A DNA stretch of 64,000 nucleotides from Ziziphus jujuba (lineage: Eukaryota > Streptophyta > Magnoliopsida > Rosales > Rhamnaceae), in the NCBI RefSeq assembly GCF_031755915.1, contig NC_083386.1:12028001-12092000 (forward strand), in the 5' to 3' direction. The notes beneath the pieces were generated by a model, which made no database searches, had not been told where the DNA came from, and worked only from the letters and a program-made list of their open reading frames with translations. Both the position numbers and the translations under genes were made by a program. The stretch's first letter is position 1; each line of letters begins with the position of its first letter. Below are positions 10,750 to 23,471 of this stretch, in pieces.

Positions 10750-12488
10750 ATTCTTTCCAATAAATACTATTGATCCATTTTTTTTGACAGCGTTGGGGTA
10801 ATTATATTGATTGCTTTTGCCTGCTGCCCCTTTAATTTGCTTTTTTCTTTTTCTTCCTTATAATTTGGGGCCACTGGAATATATATCATCACCTTTTCTG
10901 CTCTCTCTTGTATACGTCATATGCAAAATAAGCACCAGAGAAGGCTTGGGAATCAAGTTAGAGACCTTGGTTCTCCAATGCCAATGCGTTCCAAGGAGCA
11001 TTATAGTTGCATTAATAATGCTTATCTAAAAATATCGTTATTAGTTCATTTTGTATTTTAATAATGAGAGTGATGAGATTCAAATTCACAATTAAAGTTT
11101 TGACTAAACTTCCATGAACAATTATTAATTTTCATTGAGTAGATGGGCAAAGTTTATAAAAATACAACAACTATATTGGGAAGGCAAAGACAAGCATTAT
11201 TAATTTTTTTTTAAAACAACAACAAAAAAAAAGATTGAGGTACCCAAATTGTTAATGCAAGATGAAAGATTACACCTTTAATTTAAGAAACAACTAGATT
11301 CATTTGGGATTTTATTTTTATAAATAGTGGAATGAGGATCAAGCAAGGCTGGCTGACGGACCAAAAAACAAAAAAAAAAAAAGAAAAAAAAAATCAATGT
11401 GATGGAAATGGAGGAACGCAGAGAGTGTTGGGCTCCAATTTTTTTGATCCTTTCAAATTCGACCCATTAAAAACACAACCTAAGACATTTTTGGTGAACA
11501 TACCTTAATGTAGCCTAGTTGAGCATGGCCCAAATGAGTAACAAAATCATAATTTTCAATAAATTTCACGTTAATATCCTCTACTTTGTTTTTCTTTTTC
11601 TTTTCTTTTCTTTTTTATTTTCACAAATGTATCTCTATTTTGAAAATCTTCATTATAGTTCTTTTGCATTTTATTTTTGTTTCACTTCGGCCCTTTATTA
11701 ATCAAACAATTTGTTAACTTATAGTTAACTTTTTTTTTTTTTTTTTTGGGGTTAAGCACTTAAATATTTGACTTAAAAAAAACCATTTTTAAAATTCTTT
11801 TATTTATTTATATATACTAATAAATCCATTTATTATTTTCATTTTTCATATTTTTATATTTGTTTTCAAATATTAAAAAAAAAATTCTTAGGTGGGTCCT
11901 ACCCACAATCCCATGAAAAAGTTAATAATATGCAAAAAAGTTGATAATATTTAAATAATGTTGGAGAAGACATCATCTACAATGAAAATATGGATTATAA
12001 AAATTAACATAACATATATGCATTAATATAAACATTCTTTTAAAGTTTAAACATTGCTAGGGAAATGTTTATTTTTAAAGTCCTTGTAAATATTATGAAT
12101 TTTCTTTAAAAACAAAGTTTTTTTGAAAAACATATTTTTTATAAAAAAGAGAAAAAATTTCCATATATTTTAGCCTTTTTTTCCATTGCGTATTCAATAA
12201 TTTCCAAATGGAGTCCGATCCCATACCATATAAGAGAAGACACAGCCATGCAATGGTAATTTGGAAATTTAAAAATGATCTTCTTATGGAAATTACATAC
12301 AAACAATTACATGTAGATTAACCCATCTTAAAATATCTAGTACACTTCTACACAATACAGCAAAACTTCATCTGCGCATCTATAATTAATGTATTTACTA
12401 ATTAGATCTAACCTCGAAGAACCATATATATGGTATATACGTATACAATAACAAATAATAGTCTTATATGATATTATGCTGTCTATCA
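10750..12488. other. Intergenic, AT-rich
   Basis: No exon recognised. It contains long A and T runs near 11200-11230 and 11365-11392 and otherwise nothing identifiable. Confidence 0.6.
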
Positions 12489-12496
12489 TATAAATA
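12489..12496 (+). promoter_or_regulatory. TATA box of the defensin-like gene
   Basis: TATAAATA, 64 bases upstream of the ATG at 12560. It overlaps the start of a (TA)n tract, so the exact box is uncertain. Confidence 0.4.
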
Positions 12497-12559
12497 TATA
12501 TATATATATTTAAAACATTGCCATTATTCAAATTACTGTGAAGGACAAGAGCAAGAAGA

Positions 12560-13110
12560 ATGGAATTCCAAAAATTTCTTCTGCTCACTCTAGCTGCAAT
12601 GGTTATGGTTTCTGTTGTAGTTAGCGCTAGAACTCTCTCTTCCATTTTCCTTACAGGTATACTAAATTTTGAATATCTCATAAAAGTTTTATACTCTTCA
12701 CTCGCAATTAAACGTATAAAATATAAGTATGTAAATTTTGGTAATAAATAAAGAGTTCTTTTTCTTTTTTTTTTGGCTAAATGTAATAAATGAAAGTTGT
12801 ATATGTAATTTCCAGTCCAAAATATTTTTGCCTACAACAAGAATATTTTTTATTTTCTTTACATTTATAAAGAATAATAAATTGAGTATAGATTAAATTT
12901 GCTTGCTAACTTGCAGTAATTAATGTTATTTGAGATATTATTGTAGATGATGTGGGATTGAAGAAAGCACCAGACCCTTTTTGCTACGTTGAATGCACAG
13001 CCGATTTTGGAGACAATAAGTGCCTACAATACTGCATAAAAAGGAAATTCAGTTTTGGGAAGTGCATAGTTCAATCCCCTTCGGAAACCCTTTGTTGTTG
13101 TAGCCCTTGA
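12560..13110 (+). CDS. Defensin-like (cysteine-rich secreted) peptide, 86 aa
   Basis: Two exons: 12560-12656 (97 nt) and 12947-13110 (164 nt), joined by a phase-1 GT-AG intron. The product is 86 residues. Residues 1-23 form a signal peptide (FLLLTLAAMVMVSVVVSA). The mature part has eight cysteines (45, 49, 58, 62, 72, 82, 83, 84) in the order C-x3-C-x8-C-x3-C-x9-C-x9-CCC, ending SP. This layout, one intron just after the signal-peptide exon, and the small size are typical of plant defensin-like (DEFL/LCR) genes. Such peptides are secreted and act in defence or in reproductive signalling. The terminal CCC is unusual compared with the common C-x-C. Which subgroup it belongs to, and its role, cannot be told from sequence. 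It lies in opposite orientation between two CASP-like copies. Confidence 0.8.
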
Positions 13111-15731
13111 TCATATATATAGTCCTCCTATTAAGCATTTCAAATCATAAATATTAATAACAAATCACAAAAAAAAAAAATATATATATATATATATATA
13201 TTATTCATGAATAAATAGAGACTAATTTAGATCTATATATATATATATATATATAAAGACAAATGTTTAAATCAAAACGATCCGCTAATTTTAATATTTT
13301 ATTTTATTTTATTAAATCTCAGTTGGCAGACCAGTGAGAATGAAAATATTGAAAACAGAGATGGATGAGTCTTAGTGGACCATCAGTATGATCATCATTA
13401 TTATCATTCTAATAATATTTTTTTTGCTAATAATCATAATGCAAGACTATGATGCATTTATCAGCAATAAGGATAATAAGCGAGATTACTTGCACAACCA
13501 AAGTCACAACCCTTAGTATCACACTTTTAATCCCTGCTCCTTCCTTGCTCCTGAAAGCTCCGCCGTTTAATTTCACACATATACTAGGCCTTTACTCTGC
13601 ATTTCCTACCCTTTTTATAAACCAATCTCAAGGCTGTACTAACTTTATATATATATATATATATTTTTTTCATTCTTTAAACTTTCTTGGGTGTTTCATT
13701 TGAACCAGTCGGCTAAATATTCAGAATTTTTTTTTTATAAAAAAAGGAGTATAAAAGCCACGATATGTAATAAATATGCACTAACAGTAACTAATTAGTC
13801 TAATTTGTTAAAAGAATAATCCTTTTTAACTCTTTGACGCTCCACTTAAGGGATGAATAAGAAAATAATAGGATTCATTTATTTTATTAATTAATTATTA
13901 TGTATGCTTTATATACTTGTGTTACCTCTTTTTCACTAGTACCGAATGTGTGCTTTAAAATGTAAATATTAATTGTTAAGAGCTTATTTAACATTCACTT
14001 GATACAACCCTCTTTTCTTTTTTAATTAGAAGAGGGTCACTGATATTCAATTATTCATATTATACCCCACGTACTCTTGTGAAAGTAGAAAACACGCAAT
14101 CATATTGAAAAATTTTCTTTATTTACGTTAAAGTATAGTTAAGGTTTTAAATATTGAAATTTTGGCTGGGATTTTGGTTTTTATGAGGGGTTAAAAAAAA
14201 ATTAAATCTTAAATGAAAACCGATAGAATGTTCATAATATTTATTAAAATTTTTAAAATTTTGTTATTTTCATTAAAATATCTACATCAAACTTTTAATA
14301 ATTTCATTAAAAAATCCATAATATTTATTGGAATTTTAAAAATTTCTATGAAAATTTTAAAAATATCTATAATTTTTTTAAAAAAATTTTATCAAAAAAT
14401 TCATAAATATTATTAATATTTAGTAAATTTGTTTACCAAATTAACTTTAGTGATAGTTGTTTTAGTTTTTAGTTGTCTTTTAAATATTTAATGATATAAA
14501 TAAAATGAAACAAATTGAATTACATAACCTTAATAGGTTCTATTTATTAATAAAGTATATAAGTACTTGTTATATTTTTTGTATAAAATAGATTCATTAG
14601 AATTTCATAATTATAAGTTAATAGTTGATTATATAAGCATGAAAAATAATAGCATAAAATAATAATATAAAAATACAATATTATGTAGAATTGATATTGA
14701 TATTAAGCAAATAAAAATAAAAAGATGATGAGATATATTATACTAAATATTAAGGACAACTATATTTATTATAAGATGCTTATGGTTTATACATTAATAT
14801 ATGAAAATTATCAAGGAGATATATCTTTTAATAATTTTTATATTTCATATCTTAAAATAAGAATGAAGAAGAGACCAATAATTTTCAACTACCTAAAAAT
14901 TTTATGAGTATTGAGATAATATTTATGAAATATAATATAATTATTAGAAGTGTTTTATTTTAGCTAATAAACAATTTTATCAAATATACACTTTTTTTGT
15001 ATATTTTTATTAATAATAGTTTATTTATAATTATTGTTATTTATTATAAATTAAATTGATTAAGAAAAATATAATATTTGTTCAATATTTTAGCAATTTT
15101 TAAAACCAATTCACTAATTAATTAATTAAATAAGCTAATCCTAAAATTTTAACAAAAATTTTTATTTTTTAAATAAATTTTTATTATTTTCTATGAATTT
15201 TTATCGATATTTAATATTTTCAAATATTTTTATAAAAAAAATTTTATTTTAAATTTTTGATACTTTTATCCATACTAAAATTTTGAATTTTGGATACAAT
15301 ATTGCCATTCATAACTGAGCGGCTTCTAAGGCTATTTTGTACCCTTAAATAAAATAATAAGTCAAAAATGTTTTTAAAAAATTAATATTATTATTAATTA
15401 TGAAAAAAATCATTATTATTATTAAATAATATATATATATATATATATAGGATGTGTTTGCTTAATGTTTACAGTCTTAAAATTTCTTTTTTTTTAATTC
15501 ATCAGAAAACATTAATTTCTTTGTTTCGCTTAAAAATAATACATATGTTTTGGATAAAATATTTTTATTTTGTTTTGTCTTGGGCAGTTTTCAGTCCATT
15601 ATTGGCCGGGCTAAGTTGACTTTATTGTACAGTGCACTTGAACAGGGCCGACTAACGGAAGGGAACTTCCTGATTGGTATAAAACGTGAATAACGTTTTC
15701 ATGCAAAACATAATGTTAAAACTTTTATCAA

Positions 15732-15774
<43 letters not shown>

Positions 15775-16648
15775 TTAAAACCTTTTTTTTTTGGAAAATA
15801 ACTTAATGTGAAAACTTATAGATAATGAAAATTATTCTGACATCTTTGTATTTTTACGAATTCCATGAACCTCTCTCCTAAAACAAAAATAATTTAAACC
15901 AACATTTATTTGGTTAGTCACTAGCTAGTTGAGTTAACAAACGAAATATTTTTATTTATAGCACATTAACATTTCTAAACATCAAAATTAATCTTATAGT
16001 ATAGAATTAATAGAAATAATTCCAAAAAAAAAAAAAAAGACCTCTTTCTTTATTTTAGACCCATCACTATTACAAAGATTTTCGTCACTTTTATTTTTAA
16101 AGCTCATTATTTATTTCAAACTACTAATCAATTTAAAAATATTATAGAACATTATTTTCTTATTATCTTATAATTTGTTCTAATTATAGTTTTATTCATT
16201 TTTTTAAAGGGAAGTTTATGTAGTTTTAGCAAAATATAAGAAGAGAGAGAGAGAGAGAGGCAAAACAGCTTAATGGAAAGTCAATACTGCTTGATCAAAG
16301 GGCAAAACAATTATTTTTAATGGAAAGTCAATACAGTTTGCATGAAGAGGATATCAATATAATTATTTTAGGTTTGCGTAATATTGAAAAAATACATGGA
16401 TGGTCAACGCACTTTTCCTAAAAATAAATAAATGAACGTTATCGTATTATATGCCCTTAAAAAAATAGTTTAGATAAAAATGATCACATTTAACAAGTAA
16501 AGAAAACAATTATTGAATTAATTAAGGGTTTAGAATTACCAATTACACATTCAATGAGATAATTCCACATTACAAATAAGAACTAGAACACTCAAAAAAA
16601 AAAAAAAAAAAAAAAAAGAAAATCTTTTTGGTATTTGCAACAAGCAAT
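13111..16648. other. Intergenic, very AT-rich
   Basis: No exon recognised. (TA)n tracts lie at about 13182-13200 and 13236-13254. The segment 14130-15290 is extremely AT-rich, with repeated AAAATTTTTAAAA-like blocks, and is probably a decayed mobile element without identifiable ends. An (AAT)n tract lies at 15732-15773. Confidence 0.55.
15732..15773. repeat. (AAT)n microsatellite, 14 units
   Basis: An uninterrupted AAT tract. A short direct repeat, ATGTTAAAAC, flanks it on both sides. Confidence 0.9.
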
Positions 16649-18199
16649 CTAAATGCTTTTGGGGAGAGCGTAGGAAGACATCACAGACAAAACGGCAGTG
16701 CACACGAATGCAAAAAAAAGCATACTACATGATGCGTACGCCTTGTCGTAAAAATCATGGAAGTATAATTCCGAGGCATCAAACAATTGCTTCATATCTG
16801 CGGTCACACCAAATCCTGCTGCTGCACCTGTGGCTAGCATATACGACATTATCTGCCACACCAAAAGTGTTTGATTAATCTTTGTTAAATAAAAAAAAAA
16901 AAAAAAAAAAAAAAACAAACAAACAAACAAATTTGGAAAAATAATAATAATAATAGCATTCATTTATAATATCAGAATATATAATTGGGTACTCAAAATC
17001 ATATTTTTAAAATATTTGCTGGTTTTTTAATTTTCAGCTAAAAAAGTGAATTAGGGTAATTTTATGTCTTGTAATTAATAAATTATTACGTACCTTGTCC
17101 CCATAAAAGTCAAATAGAATGTTGCTGTCGCTGCCATTTATAACTTTGAAGACTGAGAGTCCCACTTGCAAAAGAGTATACGCCGTCCCAAAAACGATTG
17201 CTGCTAGCACATATCTGCAAATCATATTTCATAAGATTTAGCACCTTAATTAAGTTGGTTAATGTTCATTAATTTATTCACATTAGGAAGAGTTTGACAC
17301 ATACACTGCACATATATATATATATATATACATAATTATATTAAAAAAATTAAGTTAATGAGGGACCAGATTGAGCTACCAATTATCTCATTTAACAAAA
17401 CGGGCCAAATAATAACTAAAAGAGATTTTTCTTGTTTTTCAAAATATATTTATACATAAGTTAAATCCACAATTCAACAAAAATATAAGGCAAACTTAAA
17501 AGAATTCAAAAGTAATTCTAAAAGTCTTTATACATTCATGTATAATTTTGTTCTCCTCAAAACTATATCCTAAATACGAATATAGAAAATTTGTAATGTA
17601 ATATAAACTTAGATGTGGTTATCACCTTAATAAATAATAAAAAGTTATAAAATTACTTCCAAAGTAATAATTTTTTATGCTTATTTTATTATTATGATTT
17701 CCACAAATAAATTAATAGATAATTATCGAAACATCATATATATGTATGTATATAATTTTGATATGAAAAAAAATTTATAAAAAGAGATGTGTAGAATAGC
17801 CATCAATAATGGTTAAATTATTAAAATCATGTAGATCTGATGATTATAAATGCTGTTTCTCACAATTCATTTTTATAAATTCTTTACCATATCATTTTTT
17901 GTATATATGTATATATTATGAATCTTATTAACTTTCTATTTTGTGTATATATGTAAATATGAAGAAATTAAGATATCGAAGCATAAATAAAAGAAAAACC
18001 AAAAATATAAAAGCAAACACGGTTCATGAATTGCTTACTTGTAAGCATAAACATCGGAAAAACGAAGTCTTACAGAACCATCACTAACTTCGATTGTCTT
18101 TGTATTGGTGGTGAGGACTATGAGTGATATTAACAGAAGAACCAGCGTAAAAATCCTCAATACAAGACTGCAAATCCTTGAAGTTGCAGTTTGTGCCAT
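16649..18199 (-). CDS. CASP-like membrane protein (DUF588, subgroup 4D-like), 161 aa
   Basis: Three exons on the minus strand: 18199-18039 (161 nt), 17214-17094 (121 nt) and 16852-16649 (204 nt). The first intron is phase 2, the second phase 0; both are GT-AG. The 161-residue product has four membrane helices: about 11-30, 56-76, 95-111 and 135-154. The family's conserved arginine in helix 1 (R15 in VLRIF) and aspartate at the start of helix 3 (D93 in YGDK) are present. The C-terminus SSYALPK is characteristic of the 4D-like subgroup. CASP-like proteins are small four-helix plasma-membrane proteins related to the Casparian-strip scaffold proteins; most have no assigned role. A TATA box lies 89 bases upstream of the start. 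It is the only intact member of the four-copy array. Confidence 0.9.
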
Positions 18200-18287
18200 C
18201 TTTCTGAATTGCTTCTCAATTCAGACAATTAAGTACTATATGCTCTCAATCTCAAGCACGTCTACTTTGCAACTCCAAACTAGGCCC

Positions 18288-18294
18288 TTTTATA
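18288..18294 (-). promoter_or_regulatory. TATA box of the intact CASP-like gene
   Basis: TATAAAA on the minus strand followed by GGGCC, 89 bases before the ATG at 18199. The same arrangement is kept in copy C. Confidence 0.55.
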
Positions 18295-19154
18295 AGCAAA
18301 TTGGTCAATCCAAAACACACTCCTTAGTTTTCTTTTGTTTTATTTTATTATTCGTATGAAATTAATATTTTATTGGAAGCATAGTTGGAAATTGCTTGGG
18401 CAGTTTACCATAGCCTCGTATACCGCCAATACCTTGTGTACTCAATGTAGTGAGTTTACTTTGAAAAAATGATACACTCATCAGATCGTGCTAATTTGAC
18501 ACGAAAGAGATGGCGAAATATTGATATAAAACAAACAATTTGAGAAGAAATTACGGTGGTTCACTGGCTTCATTCTTTGGCAACATATGTGTGGTCAAAG
18601 CCCGATTGCATTTAATTTATGAATTATATTACAAAAATAACATAAAATCAAACATTGAATATTAACTGTATTTAAGATGGACGATGGCATCCATCATATA
18701 TATATGTATATATATAAATATATATAAAATTAAATTATGTAAATAACTATATAAATTACATATAAGGATTTGATATAGTAAGATGTTGTATACGGATATG
18801 TCATAGTTTCCTTAGTTTTCAATTGAAGTTCATATTTCTCCTTAATTGATTAGTTGACTATGGATAAAGATCAACTCTAGTACTTATCTACAATATTCTT
18901 CCAGCAAGTGGAGCGTGTACATATATGCATATTAGATGTTTTCGGCAGCAATGTAAGACTAAAGGAGCGGAAGGTGGTCCTCACTCACAGAATCTCTAAT
19001 TAAAATTTCTAACTTCCGAATTTAAATTAAAATAATATATAGCAATCCTTATACATTAAAGGGAAATTAGATTAGCAATTCGTTTATTTCTTTATTTATT
19101 CTGGGGTCAAATTCTTATAAAGTTTTTTTTTTTTTTTTTTTGCTTTTTTTTTTG

Positions 19155-19309
19155 GGTCAATTACTATGCTATTTCTCATCAAGTTGGAAGCGTGAATAAA
19201 TGATTTAGCATTCCAAGTAAATCTTCTATATTGACGTAGTTTTGGTCAATTACTAGGCTACTTCTCATCAAGTTGGAAGCGTGAATAAATGATTTAGCAT
19301 TCCAAGTAA
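19155..19309. repeat. Direct repeat, 2 x 66 bp, offset 89 bp
   Basis: Units 19155-19220 and 19244-19309 are nearly identical; each contains CATCAAGTTGGAAGCGTG and ends TTCCAAGTAA. A 23-bp spacer separates them. Confidence 0.9.
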
Positions 19310-22300
19310 TTACTCTATGTATGTATGTGTGTATATATATATATATATATATGAAGTCAATGACAAAGCCAAAGAAGTTGAGTTGTACATGAAAAATAAA
19401 TAAATAAATAAATAAAAAGAAAAAAAAAGTAATGTTATTATTAATTAATCCAAATTAACATGGACAACCACTCGGTCGAAACTCAGAAGAGCCATTGGCA
19501 TCAAGTTGGAAACTTTGGAAACTCTCGTGTTAAAAAAACAAATAAGATAAACAAAATAATATGAAATATAAAGAAAAAAAAAATTCAAATCGAAAATACG
19601 ACATATGTGAAAAGGTTGGAGATATAACTTTACGGGTGGTGTTATTTCCGCGGAGCTTTTCTCCTCTACCATGGTGCTGTTTTTTTTTTTTTATATAATT
19701 TATTTTTTAATAATATTAAATTTATCAAATTTATTTATTAAATAATATTATTACATTTAATTAGTTAATTTTTTTAATTTATTTATTCATTTAAATTTTT
19801 TTTATATTTAAATTATATAAATATGTTAAATAATAATATTTTAATAAATATAATTAGATAAATAAATTTAATAAACACTTTACTATCTTTCTTTTATACC
19901 CTTTAATCTTTCAGCCATTTTCTTTACACTTTGCAATTTTCAGGTAACTTGTCTCTATTTGTATCCATCCCAAAGTGAGAATCGCTGGTTGCCGATCCTG
20001 AAGCAGCCGTTGGGCGCTGTCTCCGGCAACTTGAAACAGTTAATTTGTCCACCATCATGATAGCAGCAACTATCGCTAGCAACTTCTCTTCTCTCTCTCT
20101 CTCCTTCCTCTCCTCGTTCTACACATACTTTTTTGCCACATTTTCTCTCCTTCCGCCTACAGCAACCAACCCATACCTGTAAATCTCCTTATTTAAACTC
20201 CTTTGTCTGCTTCAACCTCCAATGTCTATTTTCCAAAATTTTATTATTGACAATGTTATGAATCAGTTGCTAATTTTTGTTGTTTTGTTTTTTCTTTTCT
20301 ATTTTTTCTTCATTCTCTGATGTTACAACTGGTTTCTTCAAAAGTTTCTAAGTCATTTTATGTATGAGTTTTATCATACATATCAGAGGGCAAGTCCTTA
20401 TGGTGTGTCTCCAAATATTTATTACCAAATTCACCAAAAAAAATCACCAAAACAAATATTTATCATCAAAATAAAAATAACAATAATAATAATAAACAAA
20501 TAAATAAGTAAATATCATCTCCAAGTATTTTAAATTTCTAACGAGTAAAATACAATATTACCAAAAATAATGAGCAAGATACAGAGTCATGAGATTAAGG
20601 GAAGAGGAGAAACTCTTGGTTTAAAAAGAATAAGGGGCAAAAGAGGAATTAGATAAGCAAAAAAATTAAGTTACCTTGGTAGAGGAGAAAAGCCCCGTGG
20701 CTTTAACGCCATCCTGACTTAGGTCAAAATATCTATTGGTCCCATTAAGAGATAGTAAAGGTATCAAGCACTAAGTAGACAGGCTAAAGCCAAAAACCAA
20801 TATACTAACAAGAAAAAAGATTGAGATACTCGAAAAGGCATTTTATATGATCAATAAGTAGCAATTTCCATTAGGGCCCTTATTTATTTATTTTATTTTA
20901 TTTTTGTTTTTTTAGCTACAACCATTAGGCCCATTTTACAGATTACACTTTTCAAGCTAATGCACGAATTTACATGGGATTTTAAAAGTCTGAATGGGGT
21001 CTTATAGAAACCCAATATTAATTTAATTAATACATAGCTACAAACTTTTGACCACTCCAATATCTATACTTCCCTTTTCATCTCCTATATATAGTTCCTA
21101 TCCGACGCTGATTAGAAGGAACTTTACCCCTTCATAGTCAAAGTGGGAAAGCCCTAAATGCATAAGAAATTCTAAAGTGGATATCACTGATATATGGAGA
21201 TTGCAACGTGGTTTAAGATGATTGACTTAAAATCAAGAAACGACGTCGCTTGACTTTGTTTTATAGTTTATACATTCATCAATGTGACTCATTTTCTGCC
21301 TCAAAAGGTTCAGGCCGGAAATTGTTGGGCTATAATTTTTATTGATTCGTGTTGGGCACCATGGACAGCCTTTTGTGGATCTACCTGTGAAAAGGGCCCA
21401 ATTTCAGTTTGGCCCAAACTAGGAAGATCCCTTTATTGATCGGGAATTTTGGGCTTGAATTTGTTGCCTCTGCAGGGAAAAAAGGTTGTGGTCCAAACTA
21501 GTTGTATGACATGTAAAGGGAGGGTAAAAGTATCTTTTATCAGTGATTTTGGGATTGGTATTTTTTGAAGCTATATGTGATTGCCCTTTTTTTATCTCCT
21601 AAACATGGAGAGTGACAGATTATGAAAAAGCGATTATTGAAAATTCTGATACATTATCAGCTTACATTATTTGATTATTTGGACCACACGCCAACCAATT
21701 ATCCAAAAAAATAAAAACTTTAACCACCCTCGGATTCCTGTTCAAATCTTCTAAGTATATGGTCCCAGGCTCTGGTCCAAATTCTAATCATGTTTTATCC
21801 AAAAGGATGAAAGCAATGTTCTTAAACCGTCATTCAAAGACCATTCAATGTGTAATTTTTTAATTTTCTTTTTCTTTTTTCCCGATATTGAAGGTGAGAT
21901 ACGTGAACATTGAATCTTCCTCAAAGAAAATAATGATTTTGTCATGCAACTGTGCTCACAAGAATAAACAATAACTAGATCATTGTTTCTTCATGCAACA
22001 ATATTAAGTTACCCATTATAGTGAAATATGTTTAGATGTCCACTCAAAAAGTTTGTGGAGGTGCTGTTGGTACGAGAGGAAAAGTTCATCACTCGGCCTT
22101 CAACGATTATAAAATGTCTATTTTGTCCCTTAAAACAAAGGAAACTCAAAACACTAGTATAATTTATTTTCTCTAAAAAAAAAAAACTTTCATAAATTTT
22201 TTAGTTCGATAAATTACTGCAATATTTTAAACTAGTATAATTATGACTGGTAAATAATTTATCCAAGCATTTTAAGGGTAGAAGAGACGCAAATCTTTTA

Positions 22301-22338
22301 TAGAAATATATGCCTCTATATGGTGTTCCTAAATAACC

Positions 22339-22620
22339 CACTACGAAGAAAACAGGGTATTAGCCCCAATATATATTATGGCTTAAAGTGATTTATATTT
22401 TGTGGTTATCTATTTTTGGCTAAAATAAATATCGTTACTATCTTATAGGCAAAGACAGCAAAGATCCTGTGGCTAAAAGCTAAGGTAGTCGCTAAAATTA
22501 ATTGTTGTAACCAAAAATAATATTATTCACAATAATTCGTTGTAATTAAAAATTCTGTGGCTATTGTAGGATATATGAACTAATGTGGTGTATTTACCAA
22601 AAAATGAACTAATGTAGTGT
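22339..22620. mobile_element. Possible CACTA-type non-autonomous relic
   Basis: It starts with CACTACGAAGAAAA, close to the plant CACTA terminal motif CACTACAAGAAAA, followed by a GGTATTAGCC block and several GTGGCTAAAA-like internal repeats, as in non-autonomous plant CACTA elements. The right end is uncertain: GTAGTG at 22615-22620 would be the inverted terminus, but no three-base target duplication is seen. Confidence 0.35.
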
Positions 22621-23261
22621 TGGATATAAGACAAAAAGTTTCTTCAAGCTATAGATATTTTTACCTATTTGATCAGAAACATAACATTGAAGAAATTAAA
22701 AAGTAGTATACGAGTAAAAAGATCTTACTTTTATTTAAAGAGGATAATAAGAAAACAATCAACTTTCAATTCTTTTAACTTTAAAAGGGCATAAATGTGA
22801 CTTTCAAAAATTGGGCACTGAAAAATCGTGGAAGCAACGTTTCTTTCACGTCGGTGGCAATAAAACTACACGTAAATAAAGCTTTATGAAGCAATTAAGT
22901 ATATCCTTTTTGCTAAAACCCAAAAAAAAAAAAAAGTATATTATTTTTCAAAAAAAAAAAGAATATATATATATATATATTTGTGTGTATTATATATATA
23001 CTTCTTAAGCTTTAGTTGAATTCTTTTTTAAAAAAAAATGTTATTTTAAAGGATATTATTTGAATTTGAAAAATGCATAAGAATAATTATTAAAAAAAGA
23101 AGAAGAAAGTTTATTAAATGGAACTTCATGTGGAAGCGGATTTTGAGAGAAAAGCTCAATTTTAACTTTCTTTCTTGTTTAGAAAAATTCAAACAGACAT
23201 TTTCCATATAAAAAAGCAAGTAAATCTCCTTTAAATTCTAGGTCATTATAACCTTTTTGTA

Positions 23262-23292
<31 letters not shown>

Positions 23293-23404
23293 GAGAGTGT
23301 TAAAGCCATGTATACGAATTTACTGTACATGACGATTCTCATACCACTTTTATTCAACATATACGACAAGGCACCATTCCAAACAGATTCACTTTTTAAT
23401 AAGG

Positions 23405-23405
<1 letters not shown>

Positions 23406-23466
<61 letters not shown>
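23406..23466. repeat. (AT)n microsatellite, about 61 bp
   Basis: The longest pure AT tract in the window. Confidence 0.95.
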
Positions 23467-23471
<5 letters not shown>

